A stretch of DNA of 64,000 nucleotides from Flavobacterium rakeshii (GCF_009741375.1 NZ_WOWP01000057.1:17356-81355), one strand, 5' to 3'. Shown: positions 19,090 to 28,028, counted from the stretch's first letter. The notes: generated by a model not told the origin, from the letters alone. Translations and numbers: made by a program.

Positions 19090-19428
19090 ATGTATAGTAA
19101 AGAACTCACCAAAGGAACACTACAACCTATTATCCTGAAACTACTTCATGATAAGGGTAAAATGTATGGTTATGAAATTACACAAACGGTTAAGGATATA
19201 ACCAGAGGAAAGATTGATATATCTGAAGGAGCACTATACCCTATTCTCCATAAACTGGAAGCTGAAGGCATACTGGAAACAGAGAAAATGTACATTGGCA
19301 AAAGGGTACGCAAATACTATCAGGTAACCAGTACCGGTATAAAGGCTGCGCAACAGGTTACTGATGAACTGAATAACTTTATAAGTACATTATCTATTAT
19401 TTTTAAAGAAAAAGAAGTTGCCAAATGA
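19090..19428 (+). CDS. PadR-family transcriptional regulator
   Basis: A 112-residue PadR-type winged-helix protein. The opening MYSKELTKGTLQPIILKLL, the KMYGYEITQTVKDITRGKID segment and EGALYPILHKLEAEGILETE wing region are characteristic, followed by YYQVTSTGIKAAQ and a C-terminal dimerisation helix. I use the ATG at 19090; an ATG at 19075 lies inside the putative operator. The stop overlaps the start of the next gene (ATGA), so the two are translationally coupled. PadR proteins coupled this way commonly regulate their own operon through effector binding. Confidence 0.93.
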   Translation: MYSKELTKGTLQPIILKLLHDKGKMYGYEITQTVKDITRGKIDISEGALYPILHKLEAEGILETEKMYIGKRVRKYYQVTSTGIKAAQQVTDELNNFISTLSIIFKEKEVAK

Positions 19429-19853
19429 TACTTAGTGAACAGCAAATAGAATATATCTCTGATAACCTGAAGTTTTACGGACTTACAACCGAAGAGCTTC
19501 ACAGTGATGTACTGGATCATATATGTTCCCTTATTGAAAACAGTGAACATAATGATTTTGATACAGCCTATAAAGAGGCTATAAAGAACTTTGGCGGTTA
19601 TAATGAAATGAGGGCAATAGAACGCGACACTTATTTACTTATCGCTTTTAGAAAGAACATGAAAAGACAGAAAATTGTTTATTTACTTGGCTTGATAAGT
19701 TCAATGCTTATATGTTTTGGTCAGTTCTTTAAAATAATGCATTGGCCGGGAGCAAGTATTATTGTTACCCTTGGTTTTGCACTATTTACTATTTTCTTTC
19801 TACCAATATATTTCTACCATCGGTATAAACTGTCTTATGCTAAAAACATATAA
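19425..19853 (+). CDS. PadR-linked membrane protein with GldL-like helix hairpin
   Basis: A 142-residue protein that starts in the padR stop codon. Residues 1-75 are soluble and helical (EQQIEYISDNLKFYGL, DVLDHICSLIE, YKEAIKNFGGYNEM), like the short HAAS/DUF1700-type module often encoded after PadR. Residues about 83-135 are two membrane helices joined by KIMHWPGASI, the turn sequence known from the gliding/secretion protein GldL. It ends in a basic FYHRYKLSYAKNI tail. Function unknown; probably a partner of the PadR regulator in a small membrane-stress circuit (inference). Confidence 0.8.
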   Translation: MILSEQQIEYISDNLKFYGLTTEELHSDVLDHICSLIENSEHNDFDTAYKEAIKNFGGYNEMRAIERDTYLLIAFRKNMKRQKIVYLLGLISSMLICFGQFFKIMHWPGASIIVTLGFALFTIFFLPIYFYHRYKLSYAKNI

Positions 19854-19890
19854 ATAACTATAAAAGGCTTTCGCCTTTTTTTAAACCTAA

Positions 19891-19911
19891 ATACATTTTA
19901 TTAAAATGCAT
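19891..19911. promoter_or_regulatory. Putative PadR operator 2
   Basis: ATACATTTTATTAAAATGCAT is an imperfect palindrome that matches the site at 19060-19080 in 18 of 21 positions. It lies about 36 bases before the 58-residue membrane protein gene, which suggests both units share one regulator. Confidence 0.5.
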
Positions 19912-19947
19912 TTTTAAAAACTATTATTAACTAAAAAAACATTAATC

Positions 19948-20124
19948 ATGAAAAAATTAGTTTATGTATTCGGCTTTATCAGCCTGTTTTTAATCAGTAA
20001 CGGAGTATTGTTTAAAATTATGCACTGGCCAAGTGCCAGTATACAATTGTGTACAGGTGTTGTAATACTGAATTTTGGATACCTACCCTTTTATTTTTAT
20101 AAAAAATATAAGACACAGCCTTAA
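19948..20124 (+). CDS. Small two-helix membrane protein with KIMHWP turn
   Basis: A 58-residue ORF. Two hydrophobic helices (about residues 4-22 and 34-51) flank LFKIMHWPSASI. This is the same turn as in the 142-residue protein just upstream and in GldL. It seems to be a paralogue of the membrane part of that protein alone. A PadR-type palindrome precedes it and a terminator follows. Function unknown. Confidence 0.72.
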   Translation: MKKLVYVFGFISLFLISNGVLFKIMHWPSASIQLCTGVVILNFGYLPFYFYKKYKTQP

Positions 20125-20215
20125 TTTAAAAGTTAAACAATACCTACTTATAGGTGTTGAACAGCTTGATAAGAGCTTATAACTTTGAAGATCTTTTAAG
20201 ATTTGAGTTAGTAGT

Positions 20216-20250
20216 AAAAATCCGCTTCACAATAATGTGAGCGGATTTTT
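20216..20250. terminator. Bidirectional terminator between small membrane gene and cysteine desulfurase
   Basis: Inverted repeat AAAAATCCGCT(t)CAC ... GTGAGCGGATTTTT, with A/T runs on both sides. Confidence 0.8.
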
Positions 20251-20253
20251 ATA

Positions 20254-21381
20254 TTATACTGTTTTAAGAGCATCGATAAGTAAATCAATATCTTCTTTAG
20301 TATTATAATGACTTAATGAAATACGTAGCGACGGCTTTTTTACATTTTCATCAGTAAGCATTTCCTTTAAAACATGCGAAGGTTTTACACTACCACTTTG
20401 GCAGGCACTTCCTCTCGATACAGCAATTCCTTTCATGTCCAAATGGAAGAGAATCATCCCTGTTTTTTCATCTGATAATGGTAACATCACATTTACCAAA
20501 TTATAAAACAGCTCGGCACCACCCCCATTAACAATATACCCTGAGAATTCGGCATCAAGCCTTTCATACAAATACTGTTTAAGCGCTGTTATTTGCTCTC
20601 TTTCTTCGTTTAAGTGTTTATAGGACAATTCCAGAGCCTTAGCCATACCCACTATTTGATGGATAGCTTCGGTACCGGCTCTCATGCCTTTTTCCTGTTC
20701 GCCACCATATATCATAGCATGCAGCGGAGTGTTCTTCCTAACAAAAGCAAAACCAACTCCTTTTGGGCCATGAAACTTATGAGCACTCGCAGCAATAAAA
20801 TCTATCGGAGTATTGTTTAGATCAAACTCTGTTTTACCTATGGATTGTACCGTGTCTGAATGAAATAAGGCTCCATACATTTTACATATTTTCCCTACTC
20901 TATCAATATCAAGTACAACACCTGTCTCATTATTAACGTGCATAAGGCTAACCAGTGTAGGGGTTTTATCAGATAAAAGAGTTTCAAGCTGATTTAAATC
21001 GACTTCACCATTTTGAGCAACATTAACATACTCAACATTTATATCAAATTCGGTTTCCAGTATTTTAACTGTATTCAATACAGCATGATGCTCTATTTTA
21101 GAGGTTATTATACGTTTAATTCCTAAATCTTTAACAGTGCTACGTATAACCCAGTTATCAGCCTCAGTACCCCCCGATGTAAATATAATTTCTCTGGCTT
21201 CAGCCCCAATTAGGGATGCTATGGTTTTTCTTGCTGTTTCCAAAAGTACTTTAGCTCCCCTGCCATAACTGTGTGTAGAAGAAGGGTTTCCAAAGTTTTG
21301 TGACATTACAGCCGTTATTTCCTCAATTACTTCAGGTCTTATAGCTGTGGTAGATGCGTTATCCAGGTATGCTTTTTTCAT
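20254..21381 (-). CDS. Cysteine desulfurase (NifS/IscS family)
   Basis: A 375-residue PLP enzyme that takes sulfur from cysteine for Fe-S clusters or thio-modified tRNA. It begins KKAYLDNASTTAIRPEV, the standard start, so the ATG at 21381 is preferred to the upstream start at 21438. The PLP lysine is in AASAHKFHGPKGVGF (about residue 201) and the sulfur-accepting Cys in SRGSACQSGSVKPSHVL (about residue 327), in the long IscS-type loop. No isc or suf genes are adjacent, so which pathway it feeds is open. Confidence 0.93.
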   Translation of the reverse strand: MKKAYLDNASTTAIRPEVIEEITAVMSQNFGNPSSTHSYGRGAKVLLETARKTIASLIGAEAREIIFTSGGTEADNWVIRSTVKDLGIKRIITSKIEHHAVLNTVKILETEFDINVEYVNVAQNGEVDLNQLETLLSDKTPTLVSLMHVNNETGVVLDIDRVGKICKMYGALFHSDTVQSIGKTEFDLNNTPIDFIAASAHKFHGPKGVGFAFVRKNTPLHAMIYGGEQEKGMRAGTEAIHQIVGMAKALELSYKHLNEEREQITALKQYLYERLDAEFSGYIVNGGGAELFYNLVNVMLPLSDEKTGMILFHLDMKGIAVSRGSACQSGSVKPSHVLKEMLTDENVKKPSLRISLSHYNTKEDIDLLIDALKTV

Positions 21382-21468
21382 ACCTGCAAAATTACTTAAA
21401 AAGCATTTATAAGTACCATATATAATATACAGCTTCATAAAAACGTTTTATCAACTCGGTAAAAACCT

Positions 21469-21476
21469 TATTTTTG
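21469..21476 (+). promoter_or_regulatory. -7 box for the 326-residue lipoprotein gene
   Basis: TATTTTTG matches TAnnTTTG, 16 bases before the ATG at 21493. Confidence 0.5.
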
Positions 21477-21492
21477 TTGAAAAATATAATTT

Positions 21493-22473
21493 ATGAAAAA
21501 GCTATCTGCTCTGTTTGCTATTGTACTGCTGGTATTTGCCTGTGATGATGGTGATATGACATTCAAAGATTTTAACTTTGGTGATGTAACTACAGCACAG
21601 TTGTGTACTGCAAACGAATTTTTATACAAGATAAACGGAACAGAAGTACTTATACTTGATGTAAACATTGAGGAATACTTTTCAAATATTGACGGAACCA
21701 TAGATACTATTACTGTAAACAGCGCCAATAAAGTTATTTACAGAAATTATAGCGGTACAGTAACTTCATCGGCTATTTGTACATCATTGCCTCCTGCAAC
21801 ACCTACTGTTGTTGAAGAATGGAATGCATCACAAGGTGGTGAGCTTACTGTTACAACTACAAAACTTGTAAGTGATGACGGTGATGTATCTTACGAACAC
21901 AGCATCTCTATTGTTAGACTTGAATTTGTTAAAGATGATGAGACTATAGTGATTGAAAACCAAAACTATGGTACATATACTACTTCACAAGGATTTGATT
22001 TTGATTTTGAAGATTTCTCAAACGGTACTATTAACCCCAGCAAATGTGATAGCGGAGATGAAAGTGCACCTAAAATAATATACGAAATCAACTCTGATGA
22101 AGTATTGAAAATAATTATTACTTCAGAAAACTTCAATACCTTATTTGTTAATGAAGTTACCGGTATTGATGCTCCAAGAATTCTTGAACTTGACGATACT
22201 GATAACAGGATAATTTTTGATGTGTACTCCAATACTGCTTCAGGTACATTAATTTGTAGCAACACCCCACCTATTACTCCCGTTGTGGAACAGAGATGGA
22301 ATGCTACCGGAGAAATTTGGGTAACAACTGAAGAAGTTGTAGTGGGAGAATTTCAGCATACTGTAATATTTCACGATGTTACGTTTTTTAATTCTGCGAA
22401 CGATGAAGAAACCTTTAAACCAACAGAAGACGAAAACGGTAATTATATTTATGGCCAATTTGCAATAGAATAA
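21493..22473 (+). CDS. Uncharacterised lipoprotein with two internal repeats
   Basis: A 326-residue protein with a lipoprotein signal (MKKLSALFAIVLLVFAC, Cys17) followed by the acidic DDGDMT stretch often linked to surface export in Bacteroidetes. The rest has two similar halves, about residues 28-165 and 180-322. Each runs: Cys, FLYKINGTEVLILDV or IIYEINSDEVLKIII, a YSGTVTSSAICTSLPP or YSNTASGTLICSNTPP segment, then VVEEWNAS or VVEQRWNAT. I do not recognise the family. Likely a beta-rich cell-surface protein that arose by duplication. A terminator follows directly. Confidence 0.75.
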   Translation: MKKLSALFAIVLLVFACDDGDMTFKDFNFGDVTTAQLCTANEFLYKINGTEVLILDVNIEEYFSNIDGTIDTITVNSANKVIYRNYSGTVTSSAICTSLPPATPTVVEEWNASQGGELTVTTTKLVSDDGDVSYEHSISIVRLEFVKDDETIVIENQNYGTYTTSQGFDFDFEDFSNGTINPSKCDSGDESAPKIIYEINSDEVLKIIITSENFNTLFVNEVTGIDAPRILELDDTDNRIIFDVYSNTASGTLICSNTPPITPVVEQRWNATGEIWVTTEEVVVGEFQHTVIFHDVTFFNSANDEETFKPTEDENGNYIYGQFAIE

Positions 22474-22499
22474 AAAAGCAGCCATTAGGCTGCTTTTTT
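22472..22499. terminator. Bidirectional terminator between lipoprotein and Smr genes
   Basis: AAAAAAGCAGCC-atta-GGCTGCTTTTTT, perfect arms, between convergent genes. Confidence 0.85.
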
Positions 22500-22511
22500 A
22501 TTTTTTATCTA

Positions 22512-23066
22512 TCAGGGGTTTTGTTTTATGTAAACCTCTGTAGCACCAAGTCCGTATTTCCTGTAATTAGCATCCTGAAAGCTAATGTTGTCATATCTTC
22601 CCAAAAGGAAGTCTAATTCTGCTTTAAGTATACCTTCTCCCACCCCGTGAATAAGTACAACTTTAGGCATTCTGTTTTTTATGGCAAAATCAATTTGGCG
22701 TTTGGCTGTTTCGGTTTGTAAAGTAAGTATATCATAGTTAGACATACCTTTTTTGTTAGGTACGAGTTTCTCTATGTGTAAATCAACTTCCAGTACAAAC
22801 TCATCTTTTTTAGAACGTTTTTCCTTTACAAAACTTCTTTTTTTAGGCTCTTCCTTGTCTTTCAATACAGAAGACAGGCTTTGGGATGAAAATAATGATT
22901 TCATGTCACCGGTATCAGCAATTTTAACCAGTTCCTGTGCTTCAAAATCAAGCTCAAAACCTTCGGGGGTTTCAATAACAACTCGGTCTTTTTTAAACCC
23001 TTTTACTTTGCCAGAAAAAGAATCGTCTAAAACCGTTACCTCATCACCTATATTAAATGTCTTCAT
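22512..23066 (-). CDS. DUF2027/Smr-domain protein (MutS2-like C-terminal domain)
   Basis: About 184 residues. The N-terminus NIGDEVTVLDDSFSGKVKGF is a small SH3-like/KOW-type barrel typical of this group. The C-terminus is an Smr domain with EVDLHIEKLV (DLHG-like motif) and VVLIHGVGEGILKAEL (HGxGxG motif), which in other Smr proteins nicks or binds branched DNA or RNA. The first His-containing motif is degenerate (DLHIE). An ATG at 23084 would add six residues and lengthen the overlap with the upstream gene, so I prefer 23066. Confidence 0.85.
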   Translation of the reverse strand: MKTFNIGDEVTVLDDSFSGKVKGFKKDRVVIETPEGFELDFEAQELVKIADTGDMKSLFSSQSLSSVLKDKEEPKKRSFVKEKRSKKDEFVLEVDLHIEKLVPNKKGMSNYDILTLQTETAKRQIDFAIKNRMPKVVLIHGVGEGILKAELDFLLGRYDNISFQDANYRKYGLGATEVYIKQNP

Positions 23067-23247
23067 CTCTGTTTTCTCTTTCATCTCTTTCTTCCTTACT
23101 TGGCACTTTTGCCATAAGGCGCATTAAACCAAAAGCAAAAACTGCAAAAGCAAGAATCATTAATATTTTGTTAGGCTGATCTTTAGACTGCTCATAAAAA
23201 GCCCAAAAAGCGGCCAAAAACATTAATATTATAAAAATTGTTCTCAT
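23053..23247 (-). CDS. Small two-helix inner membrane protein
   Basis: 64 residues. Two hydrophobic helices (MRTIFIILMFLAAFWAFY and KILMILAFAVFAFGLMRLM) are followed by a highly charged KEERDERENRDEDI tail. Its stop overlaps the start of the Smr gene, so the two are translationally coupled. Function unknown. Confidence 0.65.
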   Translation of the reverse strand: MRTIFIILMFLAAFWAFYEQSKDQPNKILMILAFAVFAFGLMRLMAKVPSKEERDERENRDEDI

Positions 23248-23291
23248 AGTGTTTATTAAGACTCCAAATTTACTATAAGTTTTTAAATAAA

Positions 23292-23314
23292 AAATCCCGC
23301 ACATGGCGGGATTT
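23292..23314 (-). terminator. Intrinsic terminator downstream of the DUF5362-like gene
   Basis: AAATCCCGC-acatg-GCGGGATTT, perfect arms, next to the 3' end of the minus-strand gene at 23344. Confidence 0.7.
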
Positions 23315-23343
23315 ATATATTTCTAGTATTGAAGTACTTTGAA

Positions 23344-23805
23344 TTACATTCTACCACCCATAGAGGCAGCAGCACCTATACCTATAACAATTAAAAGTAT
23401 ATAAAGAACAATTACAATAAGAGTAAAAATACCCATAAACCTAAAATATGATTTTAGGTTTTTCATAGACTCAGTAAGATCTTCTGTTCTGTTACTTAAT
23501 AAAGCCTGTTTTGTTCTTGAAGAAAATTTATACAGGTATAATGTAGGTATGAAAGCCAAAGCCACTACTAAAAGATAAAAAATTCCAAAAACAGAACCTG
23601 ATAAACCTCCCATAGCACCTCCCATGGCAGATCCCATAGCGCTACCTAAAGCAAGCATTGAAAATCCTCCAAGAGCTCCTAAACCTAAAAATACGAAACC
23701 TACAATTGCTAAGAAGCCTGACCATTTAGCAGCAACTCTTAGATACTCTTTAGACTCGTTAGTAATTTGTAATTCAAAAGAATCAAATGCTGAATTTTCT
23801 TCCAT
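23344..23805 (-). CDS. DUF5362-like membrane protein
   Basis: 153 residues. A soluble N-terminus (FELQITNESKEYLRVAAKWSGF) precedes two hydrophobic segments separated by a glycine/alanine-rich stretch with repeated GSAMGSAMGGAMGG. A third hydrophobic region, SYFRFMGIFTLIVIVLYILL, lies at the C-terminus. The KFSSRTKQALLSNRTEDLTESMKNLKSYFRF segment is typical of the DUF5362 family of Bacteroidetes. Function unknown. Confidence 0.75.
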   Translation of the reverse strand: MEENSAFDSFELQITNESKEYLRVAAKWSGFLAIVGFVFLGLGALGGFSMLALGSAMGSAMGGAMGGLSGSVFGIFYLLVVALAFIPTLYLYKFSSRTKQALLSNRTEDLTESMKNLKSYFRFMGIFTLIVIVLYILLIVIGIGAAASMGGRM

Positions 23806-23852
23806 AAAACAAAATTGTTAGTTAATAATTAATTGGTTATTTAGTGTGTTTG

Positions 23853-25097
23853 TTATTTTTCAAATTCTTTAAGCGTCGATGTAATGATATTTACACAGTC
23901 TAGCAATTGCTCCTCATTCATAACTAATGGTGGTGCAAATCGAATTATGTTACCATGTGTTGGTTTTGCTAATAATCCATGTTCTTTTAGCTTAACACAA
24001 ATATCCCATGCTGTAGAGCTGTCTTCTGTATCATTTATTACTATAGCATTAAGTAATCCTTTACCTCTTACTAAAGTAACTATATTGCTTTCACTAATAT
24101 ATTCATTTATTTTATCACGGAAAAGAACACCTAATTTTTCTGCATTTTCGGCAAGTTTTTCTTCTTCAATTACTTCCAACGCAGCTATAGCAACAACAGC
24201 AGCAACAGGATTACCTCCAAAAGTAGAACCGTGTTGCCCCGGCTTAATAACATCCATAATATTGTTATTGGCTAATACTGCCGATACAGGATAAGCTCCT
24301 CCTGAAAGTGCTTTCCCTAAAATAAGAATATCCGGAGTTACATTTTCGTGGTTAACCGCAAGCAGTTTACCTGTTCTTGCAATACCGGTTTGAACCTCAT
24401 CTGCAATAAACAGTACATTATGTTTTTCACAAAGTGCTTTGGCTTTAGCTAAATACCCTTCTGAAGGTACATAAACCCCTGCTTCTCCCTGTATAGGTTC
24501 TACAAGGAATCCTGCAATATCACTATTATTTTTTAAAGTTTCTTCCAGTGCCTGTAGGTTATCATATTCTATTTTGATGAAACCTTCAGTATACGGACCG
24601 AAGTTTTTCCTTGCATCCTCATCATTAGAGAACGAAATTATTGTTGTTGTCCTACCGTGGAAGTTGTTTTTACAAACTACTATTTTAGCCTGTTGCTCTG
24701 CAATTCCTTTTTTCTCATAAGCCCATTTACGGCAAAGTTTAATTGCTGTTTCTACGGCTTCAGCACCAGTATTCATTGGCAGTACTTTATCAAAACCAAA
24801 ATATTTGGTTATAAACTCTTCGTATCTGCCCAGCTTATCATTATAAAAAGCTCTTGATGTTAATGTTAGGGTTTGAGCCTGCTCCATCATTGCTCCTACA
24901 ATTTTAGGATGGCAATGTCCCTGATTTACTGCCGAATAAGCCGATAGAAAATCGTAATATTTTTTCCCTTCAACATCCCACACATAAACACCTTCTCCTT
25001 TGCTTAAAACTACCGGAAGCGGGTGATAGTTATGCGCTCCGTATTTGTCTTCTAAAGCAATGGCATCTGCCGAACTCAATTTTTCTAAAACTGACAT
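23853..25097 (-). CDS. rocD: Ornithine aminotransferase
   Basis: A 414-residue class III aminotransferase that converts ornithine and 2-oxoglutarate to glutamate 5-semialdehyde and glutamate. It begins with [29 protein letters not shown], characteristic of ornithine aminotransferase. The cofactor segments [27 protein letters not shown] and the PLP-lysine motif [16 protein letters not shown] (about residue 260) are all present, as is [12 protein letters not shown]. It stands alone with gaps on both sides. Confidence 0.95.
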   Translation of the reverse strand: MSVLEKLSSADAIALEDKYGAHNYHPLPVVLSKGEGVYVWDVEGKKYYDFLSAYSAVNQGHCHPKIVGAMMEQAQTLTLTSRAFYNDKLGRYEEFITKYFGFDKVLPMNTGAEAVETAIKLCRKWAYEKKGIAEQQAKIVVCKNNFHGRTTTIISFSNDEDARKNFGPYTEGFIKIEYDNLQALEETLKNNSDIAGFLVEPIQGEAGVYVPSEGYLAKAKALCEKHNVLFIADEVQTGIARTGKLLAVNHENVTPDILILGKALSGGAYPVSAVLANNNIMDVIKPGQHGSTFGGNPVAAVVAIAALEVIEEEKLAENAEKLGVLFRDKINEYISESNIVTLVRGKGLLNAIVINDTEDSSTAWDICVKLKEHGLLAKPTHGNIIRFAPPLVMNEEQLLDCVNIITSTLKEFEK

Positions 25098-25219
25098 TGT
25101 AATCTAAATTTTTAATTTTCACTTTACAATTCCTGCTTAGTTAGGAGAGAAATCATCCTTTGCTGCAAATTAATAAAATTAAAACGATTTATTATTTATT
25201 TTGAGTAAAATGTAATTAA

Positions 25220-25252
25220 AAATCCCTCACGCAGTATTGCAGTGAGGGATTT
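25220..25252 (-). terminator. Intrinsic terminator downstream of the DinB gene
   Basis: AAATCCCTCAC ... GTGAGGGATTT, 11-base perfect arms, just past the stop codon of the minus-strand DinB gene; the minus strand has a T-rich tail. Confidence 0.8.
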
Positions 25253-25273
25253 GTAAAATTTAGCGTTTTTAAA

Positions 25274-25771
25274 CTAGAAAGCTACTTCGTCGGCACTTGG
25301 TCCGTAACTACCCGGTATAGGTATATTAAGCAATCTTAAATATACACCTAACTGCGCCCTGTGATGCACAACCTGAGAATAAGCCATCCTTATTACACTA
25401 TATTTAGTATAAGAATTAAGAATTTGCTCTCCGTTTCTAAGTGTCCACGGCTCATTAAAATCTTTCACTTCGATTTTTTCAAGTCCGTCCTTTGCATTTT
25501 TAAGCGACTCTTCAAAGTAGTCCAGTAATTCACCTGTGTTTTTAACATCCTTAGGCTCATAAGGGTTATCAGCAAAGTCAAGCTCATGAGTATCTACAGC
25601 CATTGCTACCCATCCCGGAAGTTCTGCCACGTGTGAAGCAAGCCTACCCAGTGTCATGCTCTTAGGGTGTGGCTGCCAGTCAAATTTCTCTGGTGGTACC
25701 CTGCTAAGCATTTTACGGGTTGTTCTTGACTCTTCATTCAATTCCTGTTTTAATAATGCGATTAATTCCAT
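25274..25771 (-). CDS. DinB/YfiT-superfamily putative metalloenzyme
   Basis: A 165-residue four-helix DinB-like protein. Conserved His positions fit the metal triad of the family: ASHVAELPGWV (about residue 47) and VVHHRAQLGVYLRLL near the C-terminus, the most diagnostic motif. DinB-family proteins include bacillithiol or mycothiol S-transferases and uncharacterised hydrolases. No genetic context narrows the role, although it lies next to a YafY-type regulator on the same strand, 72 bases downstream of it. Confidence 0.85.
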   Translation of the reverse strand: MELIALLKQELNEESRTTRKMLSRVPPEKFDWQPHPKSMTLGRLASHVAELPGWVAMAVDTHELDFADNPYEPKDVKNTGELLDYFEESLKNAKDGLEKIEVKDFNEPWTLRNGEQILNSYTKYSVIRMAYSQVVHHRAQLGVYLRLLNIPIPGSYGPSADEVAF

Positions 25772-25843
25772 AACTGTTGTGGTTTATTTGTTTGACACTA
25801 CAAAGTAAACACCGGGTTGTGACAACAGTATGTCAGCAGGATT

Positions 25844-26797
25844 TTAAAGATTCATTTTTTCTGAAATTCGTTCCAAAAGTTTCTTCATATCGGTTTTAAG
25901 CGATAGTGGTTCAACCAGCTCTGCCTGATCACCAAACATAGCTAGCCATCTTACAAAACCCTGCTGTGGTGATTGGGTTAAAAAAGTCATTTCTATATAA
26001 TCATCGTTAACTTTTTCTGAAACAAAGCCATAATAATGCTTATGTTCCTGTATGTACAAAGCCATAGCTTTATCTACCTTAATGATTACTTTTTGTAAAG
26101 TGAGACTTGCTTTTGCCCTTTCACGCATTTCATTAAATTCCTTAAGTGAGGTACGCTCCTGTTGCAACTCATCTGTAAGTTCAATACTTACTACCCTATC
26201 TAACCTAAACTGCCTGTAACTGTCCCTTAAATGGCAATATCCTATAGTGTACCAGTTTTCATATTCATGGAACACCCCTATAGGCTCTATTTTTCTTTCG
26301 AGACTTTCTTCGTTCCCAAAGGCCTTATACTCTAGTTTTATAACTTTCTTATCTGATATGGCTTTAAGCAATGTATCCAGTATATTACCCGACGGAGAAG
26401 TATTGGTTTTTCTTTGGGTTACCATTATCTGGTTTTCTAAATTTTCCACAAGGTCTTTCTCGGTTCCTCTTAAAACCGCCTTTACCTTATACATAGCCGA
26501 AGAAAAATGATTTTGCAGAGAATCATCGGTAAACTTTTCCATAAGCTTTTCGGCAGTTAAAAAGGCTATAGCCTCTTCCCTACTAAACATCACCGGCGGA
26601 AGCCTGTATCCCTCTACCAGGGAGTACCCAACTCCTGCCTCACCATATAAAGGCACTCCGGCTTCTTCAAGTGTACGGATGTCACGATATACAGTACGAA
26701 GGCTTATATCAAACCTATCGGCAAGATCTTGTGCTTTAACTACCCTTTTAGACTGTAGTTGTATTAATATTGCAGTAATACGGTCAAAACGATTCAT
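25844..26797 (-). CDS. YafY-type transcriptional regulator (HTH_11 + WYL domain)
   Basis: 317 residues. The N-terminal DeoR-like helix-turn-helix is MNRFDRITAILIQLQSKRVV followed by DLADRFDISLRTVYRDIRTLEEAGVP. The middle contains the WYL-type domain with YENWYTIGYCHLRDSYRQFRLDRVVSIE, followed by the C-terminal WCX region. WYL domains sense nucleic acids or small ligands and often regulate stress genes; the YafY subgroup is commonly beside DinB-like or glyoxalase genes. It probably regulates the DinB gene downstream (inference from order). Confidence 0.9.
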   Translation of the reverse strand: MNRFDRITAILIQLQSKRVVKAQDLADRFDISLRTVYRDIRTLEEAGVPLYGEAGVGYSLVEGYRLPPVMFSREEAIAFLTAEKLMEKFTDDSLQNHFSSAMYKVKAVLRGTEKDLVENLENQIMVTQRKTNTSPSGNILDTLLKAISDKKVIKLEYKAFGNEESLERKIEPIGVFHEYENWYTIGYCHLRDSYRQFRLDRVVSIELTDELQQERTSLKEFNEMRERAKASLTLQKVIIKVDKAMALYIQEHKHYYGFVSEKVNDDYIEMTFLTQSPQQGFVRWLAMFGDQAELVEPLSLKTDMKKLLERISEKMNL

Positions 26798-26835
26798 TTG
26801 ATTAAGATGATTGATTAGCCAAATATACTACAAAT

Positions 26836-26859
26836 AAAAAAGCCCCAAAAAGGGGCTTT
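26836..26859 (-). terminator. Intrinsic terminator downstream of the OsmC gene
   Basis: AAAGCCCC-aaaaa-GGGGCTTT, adjacent to the 3' end of the minus-strand OsmC gene. Confidence 0.7.
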
Positions 26860-26882
26860 ACTAAGTAACCTTTGTAATTTAA

Positions 26883-27299
26883 TTATTGCTGCACAAGCGT
26901 TGCATTCGAGGTTATTTTTGTATTAAGCAATCGAGATATAGGGCAATTGCTTTCTGCTTTCGTTACCAGTTGTTGAAACTCGTCTGTACTAATCTTAGCT
27001 ACTTTAGCTACAACCGACAGGTGAGACTCAACTATACTTCCGTTTTGAAAATCAATATCACATTTGGTTTCAATAGAGTCTACCTCATACCCTGCCTCAT
27101 TAATATAGGCTGTAAGCTGCATGGTAAAACAACCGGAATGGGCTGCTGCCACGAGTTCTTCAGGGTTTGTTCCGTTACCGTCTTCAAAACGGGTTTTAAA
27201 CGAATATTGTGTGTTATTTAGAACAGTACTTTGTGTAGTTAGTTTTCCGGCACCTTCTTTCAACGATCCTTCCCAATGGGCAGTTGCATGTCTTTTCAT
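26883..27299 (-). CDS. OsmC-family peroxiredoxin
   Basis: A 138-residue OsmC/Ohr-fold peroxidase that reduces organic hydroperoxides. It begins MKRHATAHWEGSLKEGAGKL, as in OsmC proper. The two redox cysteines are in AAAHSGCFTMQLT (about residue 57) and ESNCPISRLL (about residue 118), each in the expected context. The EELVAAAHSGC motif favours the OsmC branch over Ohr. Monocistronic. Confidence 0.92.
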   Translation of the reverse strand: MKRHATAHWEGSLKEGAGKLTTQSTVLNNTQYSFKTRFEDGNGTNPEELVAAAHSGCFTMQLTAYINEAGYEVDSIETKCDIDFQNGSIVESHLSVVAKVAKISTDEFQQLVTKAESNCPISRLLNTKITSNATLVQQ

Positions 27300-27402
27300 A
27301 AATCTTTTATTATTTGGTTTCTTTATTCCTTATAAAGTTACTAAACAGATAAACAACAAATAATCAATGATTTAAATTTAACATAACATTAAAATTGAGA
27401 AC

Positions 27403-27960
27403 TTATTTTTCAGATTTCTCTAACATTGTAAGTAACTTAATGGTCGTATTCCAGTTACGGGTTGTAGCCCTCAACTTAAGTTTTGATTCGATAAGATTAT
27501 TACTCAGTTTAGAATCAGATGCCTTTGTTGCCAGCTTAAAGTATAATATACCATCATTAAACTCAATACTGTCATCACCTATGGGTGCGTCATAAAGCTT
27601 TTGGATATTCTCTTTTTGTGGGATTTCCGACAGGAAAGTAACATACAGTTTTTTACTCCCCTCTTCCAGTTCGTCTCTTGTGGCATAAGGATTATTTGCA
27701 GCAACTTTGTTCATATCTGCCATATCAAGTACAAACACGGTAATATCATAACCGTATTCTTTTTTGATAAGTGACTCAATAGCAACAGATACTTTTGCCT
27801 TAGCTGTTTCTTTAGCCTCAAAAACCACATTGCCACTTTGTATGTATGTTTGCACATTACCATAGCCTGCTAGGTTCATTTGCTTACGCAAACTTTCCAT
27901 TTTAATTATGTTTTTACCACTTACGTTTATCCCTCTGAAAAGTGCCAGATATAGTGCCAT
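27403..27960 (-). CDS. DUF1697 protein
   Basis: A 185-residue cytoplasmic protein with the DUF1697 signature LALFRGINVSGKNIIKMESLRK at the start, YIQSGNVVFEAKE near residue 40, and the C-terminal RATTRNWNTTIKLLTML. The family is widespread and has no assigned activity. Divergent from rlmD, with 68 bases between. Confidence 0.9.
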   Translation of the reverse strand: MALYLALFRGINVSGKNIIKMESLRKQMNLAGYGNVQTYIQSGNVVFEAKETAKAKVSVAIESLIKKEYGYDITVFVLDMADMNKVAANNPYATRDELEEGSKKLYVTFLSEIPQKENIQKLYDAPIGDDSIEFNDGILYFKLATKASDSKLSNNLIESKLKLRATTRNWNTTIKLLTMLEKSEK

Positions 27961-28016
27961 TATTTTTGTTTGATTAGTTTAATTACAAATTTATTTAAAT
28001 TTTATAGTCAATAGTT

Positions 28017-28024
28017 TATTTTTG
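28017..28024 (+). promoter_or_regulatory. -7 box very close to the rlmD start
   Basis: TATTTTTG matches TAnnTTTG only 4 bases before the ATG at 28029, so transcription would begin at or near the start codon. Confidence 0.45.
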
Positions 28025-28028
28025 CCGC

